64,000 bases of DNA from Candidatus Rickettsiella viridis (GTDB lineage Bacteria > Pseudomonadota > Gammaproteobacteria > Diplorickettsiales > Diplorickettsiaceae), in contig NZ_AP018005.1 of assembly GCF_003966755.1 (NCBI RefSeq), forward strand, positions 186,001 to 250,000. The letters are read 5' to 3'. The notes under the pieces are model-generated. The model did no database searches. It was not told where the DNA came from and was given only the letters and a program-made list of their open reading frames with translations. Below, in pieces: positions 48,373-54,955 of this stretch. The translations under genes and the position numbers were made by a program. The first letter of the stretch is position 1. Each line of letters opens with the position of its first letter.

Positions 48373-48935
48373 CGATATCCTTTATAAATTCTAATGCATC
48401 TCTTTGATGGATGTTTTACCAATGCATGATTTCGTAGGGGAACAATTTTAAATCCACTGGTTTTAGCATCGGGTGCTGCTACACCAGCGTTTGTTTTTCC
48501 CTGTACATAAATACGATTAGGATAATCGGAGCTGAGAAAGGCATTGACCTCATAATCGTTGCCTTTAAATATTCCCTCTACGGTAAATCCCGATGTTTCT
48601 GCTGAACTTGTTTTTGCTTCACCGGCTCGATTTGTTGTTAAAATTAATTGGTTGGTATTAAGATTGGTACTAACAAAGCTAGTAGCCGTACCAAATCGAT
48701 AATAACCGGCTTTATCATTCCAAAGCCTTTTAGCAACACGTGCATAAGGAATATCCTCTTGCGAATAACTGGTACGTAAATAACGTGTGCCAATACAGAG
48801 TAGCTCACCAACACTAGGTTCAGAATAAATAGCTGGATATACCTTTCCAACGTCGCCGTCATAATATATAAAACCTTTTTTAGTATTAACAATAGGTAAA
48901 TAATCATCGTAGCCATCGGCTCTGGGAACAGGCAA
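48339..48935 (-). CDS. Hypothetical protein, probably a fragment
   Basis: 198 residues from a TTG, but the frame is open further upstream to beyond 49080, so the start is not fixed and the true 5' end may be lost. Gly/Thr/Ser-rich beta-type sequence (GYYRFGTATSFVSTN, TSGFTVEGIFKGNDYEVNAF) could be a phage tail- or surface-type protein; no family is recognised. It overlaps the 5' end of the integrase on the other strand and the Rpn fragment at its 3' end, so both ends look like recombination junctions. Confidence 0.4.
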   Translation of the reverse strand: MPVPRADGYDDYLPIVNTKKGFIYYDGDVGKVYPAIYSEPSVGELLCIGTRYLRTSYSQEDIPYARVAKRLWNDKAGYYRFGTATSFVSTNLNTNQLILTTNRAGEAKTSSAETSGFTVEGIFKGNDYEVNAFLSSDYPNRIYVQGKTNAGVAAPDAKTSGFKIVPLRNHALVKHPSKRCIRIYKGYRFTDSPEAPDT

Positions 48936-48993
48936 GCTACCTGCTAAACTTTGACTAATAACGTTTGTATCCGTTATTTGCGGATAGTCTTCA

Positions 48994-49839
48994 ATGACGA
49001 AATTGCCCGATGTTAAGATAAAATCGGTTAAAGAAACATCGAATACACTGTTTGATGATTTATCCGTAAAGGAAATTGCCGATTTTCTGGGTCAATTTAC
49101 TAACAAAAGCTCAAATAGATATCGTCGTTTTTTAGCTTTGATTTTTAGATATGCAATAGCCAATGGTTTATGCAAAGAAAACCCTGCGTTACAAACGATT
49201 GCTCATAAAGTAAAGTGGAAACGCGAACGCCTAACACTTGGGAGTTATTTTGCAATATATAGTCATCCATTGGCTGAACCTTGGTTTAAAAATGCAATGG
49301 AGTTAGGGTTGCATACCTTACAACGGCGAGAAGACTTAGTTAATTTGAAATTTTCTGATATCAAAGAGGGTTATTTGTATGTGATACAAAGTAAAACTGA
49401 AAAACATGGAGAGTCTGCGTATCTTAAAATCAAAATTACGCCTATCTTAGAATCAGGGATAGGTCGGTGTCGTGACTTAATAGTGAGCCCCTACATTCTT
49501 CACCGTAGGCCAGATAGATGTAGTAAGCAAAATTATAAAGCGGAGAGCAAGCAACACTTTAGTCAGATAACACCCGATTACCTCACTAAAACGTTTGCAT
49601 ACATTCGGGATCAATTACCTGAGTTTAAATCTATTCCTACTGATCAACGTCCATCCTTTCACGAAATTCGATCATTAGGAATTGCTGAATATGAAAAAAA
49701 TGGAATTGATGCCCAGGCATTAGCGGGACATAAAACCAGAGCGATGACGGATAAATATAAAGAAGGACATGAGCCAAAATGGACAGAAGTAGAAGCAGGA
49801 TTAAAGCTGACTTGCGTTACTACAGAGAAGCAAGCTTAA
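48994..49839 (+). CDS. Tyrosine recombinase/phage integrase 2 (lambda-like), N-terminally truncated
   Basis: LSVKEIADFLGQF...RRFLALIFRYAIANG and onward aligns with lambda-type integrases. The catalytic residues are present: LGLHTLQRREDLVNLKFSDI (Arg), SFHEIRSLGIAEYEKNG (HxxR), LAGHKTRAMTDKYKEG (His, Tyr). Typical members have ~100 more N-terminal residues. Here the first ~20 codons look unrelated and come from the opposite-strand gene, so the arm-binding domain has been lost. The gene ends about 105 bases before att site 2. Confidence 0.8.
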   Translation: MTKLPDVKIKSVKETSNTLFDDLSVKEIADFLGQFTNKSSNRYRRFLALIFRYAIANGLCKENPALQTIAHKVKWKRERLTLGSYFAIYSHPLAEPWFKNAMELGLHTLQRREDLVNLKFSDIKEGYLYVIQSKTEKHGESAYLKIKITPILESGIGRCRDLIVSPYILHRRPDRCSKQNYKAESKQHFSQITPDYLTKTFAYIRDQLPEFKSIPTDQRPSFHEIRSLGIAEYEKNGIDAQALAGHKTRAMTDKYKEGHEPKWTEVEAGLKLTCVTTEKQA

Positions 49840-49944
49840 GGTATTTTTTTAAATAGTTTTGACAAAATATTGACAAAATTTTGACAAAGGAACTTAAAGA
49901 GGCATTTAGAAAGCTTATAAGCATTTGATTTTAAAGGATTTTAC

Positions 49945-49989
49945 TGGTGGGCCGTGATGGGGTCGAACCATCGACCAATAGATTAAGAG
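49945..49989 (-). other. att site 2: 3' end of tRNA-Lys(CTT)
   Basis: Identical to the 45 bp at 41193. On the reverse strand it reads from CTCTTAATC to CGGCCCACCA. Upstream, TTGATTTTAAAGGATTTTAC parallels TTGATTTTAAAGGAGATTAC at att site 1, so the shared border is longer than the tRNA part. Confidence 0.8.
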
Positions 49990-50216
49990 GCATACACTTA
50001 AAATATAAGTTATTGAAAAAAGAAGATTATTAATGGTGGCGGTCATTACAATTGTCACGCAAAAGCATATAAAAGCACGTTTCAATCCCGCAAAAGTCCC
50101 GCAAGGATTTTTAGCTATTTTATTTCAGGCTGATACAATTTTGTTACATGAAAGATAAGTTTATGTGACTGCTTTTTTTATCTAAGTAGAAGAATAATAG
50201 GAATAGGTGCGATAAG
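49990..50216. other. Intergenic region right of att site 2
   Basis: No gene supported. It starts with CACTTAAAATATAAGTTATTG, similar to the flank of att site 3 (CACTTATAATCTAACTTATTG), so these two borders share history. The rest shows short repeats (CCCGCAAAAGTCCCGCAAGG). Confidence 0.4.
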
Positions 50217-50735
50217 TTATCGCTGACGTGGTTTAGCAAACATGCTTGGTTTTTGCTCAGTTACTAGAGCGTGAAATTTCGATTTAAAATGTTCAAATCC
50301 ATTCCTCGTTTTAGCAGATGTGCTAATTACGTTGCTGGCATCATTTTGAACAAGCTTAACATCAGATTTAGTCCCAAGTGATATTTTTTTTATGGATGGA
50401 AAGTGAATATCACTGAATCGCTGCCAATAATCAAGATCGTTATTAAAATTTATTGAAGATAAATCAGCCATAATTAATATAAGATCAAATTGACTTGGTT
50501 TATTTTTGGCGGACAAATTATATGTATCAGGCGATCGTTCGAGAGTAAAATTAATTTGAAAAATTTCCCCATCAATAGCCTCTTTAACAGAAAATGCCTT
50601 AGCTGGGAATGTTAATCTGTGGGAGAAAAGCTTATCTTTATACATGCAGACAAAAGATCTTTTTCCGCAACCATCATTACCGAGCACTAAAACATTTATT
50701 TTATATTTATCTTTGCTGTGGAATATTTTAAACAT
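50217..50735 (-). CDS. Degenerate Rab/Ras-like small GTPase (effector-like)
   Basis: 172 residues, the size of a small GTPase. NVLVLGNDGCGKRSFVCMYK is the P-loop, but the Mg-binding Ser/Thr directly after GK is replaced by Arg (GKRS). No DxxG switch II motif is seen. G4 reads GTKSD (usual NKxD, D125) and G5 reads STSAKT (S140-A141-K142). Eukaryote-like GTPases of this kind occur in Legionellales and are candidates for host-directed function. GTP hydrolysis is doubtful given the substitutions. It is the last gene of a three-gene reverse-strand operon. Confidence 0.65.
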   Translation of the reverse strand: MFKIFHSKDKYKINVLVLGNDGCGKRSFVCMYKDKLFSHRLTFPAKAFSVKEAIDGEIFQINFTLERSPDTYNLSAKNKPSQFDLILIMADLSSINFNNDLDYWQRFSDIHFPSIKKISLGTKSDVKLVQNDASNVISTSAKTRNGFEHFKSKFHALVTEQKPSMFAKPRQR

Positions 50736-50790
50736 AAAATGTTTACTTTTAAGGATTACAAGACTTCAGACTATCTAGATTATCTTACAT

Positions 50791-52101
50791 TTATCTAGAA
50801 ATAAATCTAGATATTTCAGGAGGCGTCTCAACTTTTTCTACAATACCTCTTTTTTGCATAGTTACTAATAGGCGCTCGGGCGTTAATAAATGTAATTTTT
50901 CTCTCTGGCTGATTGGGTTTTTAATAATCGTTTGTGGGAGACCTTCTACACCTTTTGCTTTTAATTCTTCTATCACTTGGTCATTTAATTCTTGAATTAC
51001 AGCAATAAGGCTCATTCCTACAAATTCGGAACAGAGCAGTTTAGTTTGTTTTCTCTTATTATTCTCCCAGGCGCCGCGACCAAAAAAATTATCGCGAATA
51101 TCCTTATTTGAATGGTTAGCAAAGAATGAGTTTTTATGTCCTCCTTGTAACCATATGGTAGCGATTTTAACTTTTGTATTTACACTTCCATTTGCCGTGA
51201 TATGTATGTGTTCTTCTCTTGCCTGATCATGCAATTTTTTCTCAATAATTTCATGCTTATGTTCAAGCTGCTTTAACCAATCATTACCTAGCTTTTCTTT
51301 AAGGATTTTTTGGATTGATGGGCTAATCATCGTTTCTAGTTTAATTTTATATATATCACTGTATAGATAGTTACGGACCGTTAATTTTTCTTCTTTATAA
51401 GTTGGATTTATATGAGAAATTTTGTTATTTTTTTTCGAAAAAACGCCTTTGGAAGAATGAGAAAATTTAGTAATAAAAAAATTAATAATTTTTTCAAAGA
51501 AGCTATAATGCTTTTGGTAAATTAAAGCTTGGTCAGATGTATTATTAAAAACTACGGATCCTGTAGGCATTTTAAACGATTGATCAAAGGTATCATCTAG
51601 ATATTGGATTATATTTTTGGCTTTTTGTGTCTGAGAAAAAAGTTTTTCTAATGTTTCATTTCCATTAATTAATCCTAGATGGTTCATTTCTTCTAGATAT
51701 TTATTTAAATGAGCCAGATCATAAAGAATTCCATATTGTGCTAAAGTTATTCTTTCATCGGATTCTAATTTTACACCCAATTTTCCTTGCTCAAATCGAG
51801 TATAAATTGTGTCTAAATCATTGGAAATTTTATTTAGGTGTCGTGTCCGATAGGAAATATCTTTAATAATTCCCATTGTCTTACCACCAATGCCAGTATC
51901 GCGTCGGCTATAGGGAGCAATCAAGTCTAACTTTTTATTGGTCTCCATATCTCCTAGAGATTCCACTATTATTGTTTGAATAGCTGAAATGTCTAAGTCT
52001 GAATCTTCTGAATTATTTAATTTGCTATCTAATGCTCTAAAAGCCTCAAGCTTTTCTTTAGGTATTTGTGTTTCTTTTTCTAATAGAGTGATATCCCTCA
52101 T
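50791..52101 (-). CDS. Effector-like protein with possible papain-like (NlpC/P60-type) catalytic motif
   Basis: 436 residues, no signal peptide or membrane segment. The N-terminal ~280 residues are helical and charged. Near the C-terminus, KLLCSEFVGMSLIAVIQELN (C357) followed by LHLLTPERLLVTMQKRGIVE resembles the 'CSEFV...sPgdL' end of permuted NlpC/P60 or YiiX-like cysteine hydrolases. A possible His partner lies before it (WLQGGHKNSFFANHSN). The match is short, so the call is tentative. GAGGT precedes the ATG. It lies between a small protein gene (15 bases upstream) and the GTPase-like gene (55 bases downstream). Confidence 0.5.
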   Translation of the reverse strand: MRDITLLEKETQIPKEKLEAFRALDSKLNNSEDSDLDISAIQTIIVESLGDMETNKKLDLIAPYSRRDTGIGGKTMGIIKDISYRTRHLNKISNDLDTIYTRFEQGKLGVKLESDERITLAQYGILYDLAHLNKYLEEMNHLGLINGNETLEKLFSQTQKAKNIIQYLDDTFDQSFKMPTGSVVFNNTSDQALIYQKHYSFFEKIINFFITKFSHSSKGVFSKKNNKISHINPTYKEEKLTVRNYLYSDIYKIKLETMISPSIQKILKEKLGNDWLKQLEHKHEIIEKKLHDQAREEHIHITANGSVNTKVKIATIWLQGGHKNSFFANHSNKDIRDNFFGRGAWENNKRKQTKLLCSEFVGMSLIAVIQELNDQVIEELKAKGVEGLPQTIIKNPISQREKLHLLTPERLLVTMQKRGIVEKVETPPEISRFISR

Positions 52102-52116
52102 GCTGATGACCTCGAT

Positions 52117-52374
52117 TTAAATAGGCTGTTTTGGAAAATAGCGTTGATCAATTTGATCAGATAAGCAGCCTATGAAGCTAAGCAAATTTTGTTCATAACC
52201 GTCACTATTAAGATCTTCTTGAGCTTGAAAAAATATGAAATTCTTAGCTATAAAACTTAAGATATCCTGACTCATAATAGGTGAGGCATTATGAAACTGG
52301 CGCTCGGGTAGTGCGATTATAATTTTATCAATGATTTTTTCTAGATTGGTTGTAGAAAGTTTTAAAACAGCCAA
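52117..52374 (-). CDS. Small hypothetical protein, first gene of the GTPase operon
   Basis: 85 residues, acidic/helical (LEKIIDKIIIALPERQF, QDILSFIAKNFIFFQAQEDL). No family recognised. Its size and its place directly upstream of a putative effector would suit a dedicated chaperone, but nothing in the sequence proves that. The start has no strong RBS. Confidence 0.45.
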   Translation of the reverse strand: MAVLKLSTTNLEKIIDKIIIALPERQFHNASPIMSQDILSFIAKNFIFFQAQEDLNSDGYEQNLLSFIGCLSDQIDQRYFPKQPI

Positions 52375-52531
52375 GGTTTGGTCTTTTTTCTTTTCAGTTT
52401 ATTAAATCACAGCTACCTTTAATTAAATTTATTGTCTTTGTCGCATATTCGTGTTTCAATGCAGCCATTGGAACTACCTCTATTTATCCTTCTATTGATA
52501 AATAGAATACCTGCTAATCCTTAACCTTCTA

Positions 52532-52668
52532 TTAAGGCCACCTCTATTAATTGAGTTAAAAGAATATTTCGTTGAAGAATTGGAAGAAAACGACTATTTT
52601 TATAGATTCTAACTTTTTAATGAGCCCTAGTGACTTAGTTTTTATTGAATTAATAGAGGTGGCCTTAA
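52532..52668. repeat. 137-bp element with perfect 21-bp terminal inverted repeats
   Basis: The arms at 52532-52552 and 52648-52668 are exact reverse complements (TTAAGGCCACCTCTATTAAT...). The ~95 bases between carry no gene. It could be a MITE or a long RNA hairpin. A smaller inverted repeat (CTATTTATC/GATAAATAG) lies just before it, near 52480-52505. Confidence 0.75.
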
Positions 52669-52789
52669 GAGAGAGATGCCCATATCCTATGAACAATGCT
52701 TATTTATATCAAGGAATCAGAGAGGAAGGGGGGTATCGATAGATATAAGTCTAAAAAGATAGTATATAATCTGAATTTTGAATAATAAA

Positions 52790-52960
52790 TTATTTCTTTA
52801 TATATTCTTTCATCAATTCTTCTAAAACTTGCCTTACTGATTTCCCACTTATAGCCACCTTAGATTTAAAAGCATTTCTTAATTCTTTTGTGGTTTCAAA
52901 GTTCATATGAACTATTTTTTTCTGATCTTCTAAAGTGCGTGTAGGTTTTCTGGGGGTCAT
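52790..52960 (-). CDS. Small RHH protein (ParG/CopG-like)
   Basis: From ATG 52960: MTPRKPTRTLEDQKKIVHMN followed by FETTKELRNAFKSKVAISGK and SVRQVLEELMKEYIKK. A flexible basic N-terminus followed by strand-helix-helix is the layout of ParG-type ribbon-helix-helix regulators of plasmid partition operons. No ParF/ParA ATPase is adjacent. An inverted repeat at 53008-53044 upstream of this start could be its operator. Starting at 53017 would add a hydrophobic N-terminus unlike the family. Confidence 0.6.
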   Translation of the reverse strand: MTPRKPTRTLEDQKKIVHMNFETTKELRNAFKSKVAISGKSVRQVLEELMKEYIKK

Positions 52961-53007
52961 AATTAAATTTTCTACAAGTAATTGAGATAAGATAGCAATA
53001 ATATAAT

Positions 53008-53044
53008 ATTTAATCAAATAAATTTAATTTATAATTGATTAAAT
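53008..53044. promoter_or_regulatory. Inverted repeat, candidate operator
   Basis: ATTTAATCAA (53008-53017) and TTGATTAAAT (53035-53044) are perfect 10-bp arms between divergently placed small genes. It is a plausible binding site for the neighbouring RHH protein. Confidence 0.45.
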
Positions 53045-53082
53045 CGTCATTTAATGATAAATTAAATCTGAAGTGCAAAGCG

Positions 53083-53109
53083 TTCCTCTAGATGTACCAC
53101 CACCTAGAG
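53083..53109. promoter_or_regulatory. Hairpin in the leader of the small gene pair
   Basis: CCTCTAG and CTAGAGG form a stem with a loop rich in ACC about 45 bases before the ATG at 53154. Leader hairpin or operator. Confidence 0.4.
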
Positions 53110-53153
53110 GATAAACATAACTAAACAACCTTAAAAAGACTAAGGAGTTAGCC

Positions 53154-53488
53154 ATGACCGCAAACGTCAGTTTAAATCAATCCGTCCATCTACGACAACC
53201 AGCAAGCGAGTATCTGTCGCAATGCTATCAAATATCATCCCGTCTAAATGACCTAATCGAAGCGTTAAAGATGCTTCAAAGATGCTTCTAGAATCATTTC
53301 AGGTAGGGGTTGAAGCAGCGCATAGTGCCTTGGATGATAATGTTAATCCCTATCCATCTTTCGAAATATTAAGTATTTATCAAAAACAAGCTTCCGAATT
53401 ACTTAGCGAAGCTTCTGATGATATTGCTCTATACGATGGTTTTGAGTCTTATTCCTCCGCATTAGAAAAGGAGGTAGCTCATGGATAA
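53154..53488 (+). pseudogene. Small hypothetical protein broken by an 11-bp tandem duplication
   Basis: ATG 53154 after AAGGAG encodes MTANVSLNQSVHLRQPASEY and continues to LNDLIEALKMLQRCF, stopping at 45 residues. The frame that follows (from 53282) starts MLLESFQVGVEAAHSALDD. GATGCTTCAAA and GATGCTTCTAG stand in tandem at about 53270-53292; removing one 11-base unit joins the frames into one protein of about 108 residues ending EKEVAHG. A recent slippage mutation is the simplest reading. No family recognised. Confidence 0.6.
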
Positions 53489-53687
53489 CCTACAACATCT
53501 AGCACATGTGGCGCCCTTCACTTCAAGTTATTCTCAAAACACCATTCCTGAATGGAGAAAGAGTCGATGGTGTGTGTCGAAAGAATATGATCGGATGACT
53601 ATAGATTCTGTAAATAATGGCTATGAGAGCTATGACGATTTACCTGAAAACCTAATCATGTTCAGTCGCGCAAAAATCGCGCAATGA
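53481..53687 (+). CDS. Small hypothetical protein with chimeric C-terminus
   Basis: 68 residues. AAGGAGG six bases before ATG 53481 and an 8-base overlap with the previous gene indicate real translation. The body (EWRKSRWCVSKEYDRMTIDS) is unrecognised. The last ~10 residues (MFSRAKIAQ) are encoded by the 90-bp direct repeat beginning at 53656, so the natural C-terminus may have been replaced by recombination. Confidence 0.55.
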   Translation: MDNLQHLAHVAPFTSSYSQNTIPEWRKSRWCVSKEYDRMTIDSVNNGYESYDDLPENLIMFSRAKIAQ

Positions 53688-53745
53688 TTTTAAAATTTTT
53701 TACTCTCAAACAGCGCCTTGTTTACCATTTAGGCTTAGAGAGTTA
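53656..53745. repeat. 90-bp direct repeat, copy A
   Basis: Identical over 90 bases to 54866-54955 (TCATGTTCAGTCGCGC to GGCTTAGAGAGTTA), 1210 bases apart. Copy B contains the 3' end of the RHS gene; copy A contains the ends of a small gene and of the vWA gene. Confidence 0.9.
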
Positions 53746-54133
53746 GAACTTTAATATGCATAATGAGCTCTTTAATTCTAATATTACGATCGTCTAGGAT
53801 GGCAGCACATCTATCAACTTCCTGTTTATCTATCTGACCATCAGTAATAATGACTAAATTAATTCCAGCTTCATCGGATGGCAAATATTTAACAAAGGTA
53901 GAAGGATCAGTACCGTTCTCACCTATCCTGCAATTTATCTTTATTGCCTGCTGTATACTCATCATTCTTGGTGTACGATTATTCCACAAAATACAATGTG
54001 CATTTGGGTGCGTGTTTTCCCATGATTTTAATTCGTCTTTGACATATGAATAATAATCTTCATACCCGTAAGTAGAACCCGAAATATCGATTGCAATAAA
54101 GAGGGGCTTAGTATCAGGCTTAGTATCAGGCAT
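53735..54133 (-). pseudogene. von Willebrand factor A-domain protein, C-terminally truncated
   Basis: 132 residues. The MIDAS motif DxSxS is present in FIAIDISGSTYGYEDYY, followed by typical vWA strands (HCILWNNRTPRM, NLVIITDGQIDKQEVDR). The domain is cut soon after IRIKELIMHI, and the last residues (VLTL) and the stop are encoded by the 90-bp repeat. So this is a truncated vWA gene whose 3' end was lost at the repeat junction. A 12-base tandem duplication lies at its 5' end (PDTK twice). Island cargo of unknown role. Confidence 0.65.
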
Positions 54134-54270
54134 AGCATTCCTCTATATTGATTGTTTGTTTAGTTATAAATTTTTTACGAAACCGGCTTTGCTACAAAGA
54201 ATTAAGTATTATTTACAATAACTTTTTTCTATATTATTCAATATGATACATGATTTTTCTAGAAAGAAAA

Positions 54271-54483
54271 TTAATTTTTTTCAGGATAAAAATTTTTGTT
54301 TAATTCAATATGTAAATAATTAGTTATTTTCTTTGCTTTCTTAGGATAAATAATTCTTTCACCGTTATGTATCTTATTGATATGCGATTGTGAAATTTTT
54401 AAAATACCCGCTGCTTTTTGTTGTGTTCCACATTTACTAAAAAAATCTCAATTATTTATTGCTTCATAAGACGTTTTTAGCAC
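54271..54483 (-). pseudogene. Cro/XRE-type HTH regulator with an in-frame TGA
   Basis: From GTG 54483: MLKTSYEAINN, then TGA (54448-54450), then DFFSKCGTQQKAAGILKISQ and SHINKIHNGERIIYPKKAKK to TAA at 54271. The 'TQQKAAxxLxISQSHIxKIxNGER' pattern is a Cro/YdaS-like helix-turn-helix, as found with prophages and toxin-antitoxin loci. The nonsense codon separates the first 11 residues from the domain, so it is probably inactive. It was too short to stand out as a long frame. Confidence 0.6.
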
Positions 54484-54615
54484 CTATTATTTAGAACGTC
54501 TTATTCAGCTTAGCTAAAAAATTTATGACCCTGGTCATAAATTTTCAACATAATCTAAAAGAAAAAATAAATCTTAAATTTGTCTTAAAAAGTCTTTCTT
54601 AAAAGGAAGCCTTTT

Positions 54616-54703
54616 GCGCATTTAGATGGGGATGATCTTATTAAACGAATGGCAGAGAGAATCACAGGTACAAAGTTTGGTACATTTGCCTTTACAAGGC
54701 TAG
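54616..54703 (+). pseudogene. Tyrosine integrase 3, C-terminal remnant
   Basis: AHLDGDDLIKRMAERITGTK matches the C-terminus of integrase 1 (AHLNSDQLKRAAERIAGTNL), and the DNA after it (GGTACATTTGCCTTTACAAGG) matches with one inserted base. Everything upstream, including the catalytic residues, is missing. It ends just before att site 3. Confidence 0.75.
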
Positions 54704-54733
54704 GTAGGTTTATGCTTAAGTCATTGATTTTAC

Positions 54734-54778
54734 TGGTGGGCCGTGATGGAATCGAACCATCGACCAATAGATTAAGAG
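54734..54778 (-). other. att site 3: 3' end of tRNA-Lys(CTT)
   Basis: The same 45 bp as sites 1 and 2 with two changes (GGAATCG instead of GGGGTCG), which give a canonical T arm on the reverse strand (GATGGTTCGATTCCATC). It may be the oldest or most tRNA-like copy. The 5' half of the tRNA does not follow. Confidence 0.8.
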
Positions 54779-54865
54779 TCGCCCACTTATAATCTAACTT
54801 ATTGAAAAATGACCATTATTATAAACCGGACGACCCTTGCAAATGTATAATAATGGTTATGTATG

Positions 54866-54955
54866 TCATGTTCAGTCGCGCAAAAATCGCGCAATGATTT
54901 TAAAATTTTTTACTCTCAAACAGCGCCTTGTTTACCATTTAGGCTTAGAGAGTTA
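54866..54955. repeat. 90-bp direct repeat, copy B (3' end of the RHS gene)
   Basis: Identical to 53656-53745. It contains the last codons of the RHS gene (reverse strand; stop at 54916) and about 50 bases downstream of it. Recombination between copies would remove 1.2 kb with the vWA gene, the HTH remnant and att site 3. Confidence 0.9.

Noticed and set aside
41193..54778. Three complete tRNA-Lys genes
   Set aside because: Only the 3' half (anticodon to CCA) is present at each place; the D arm and 5' acceptor strand are missing, so they are att remnants.
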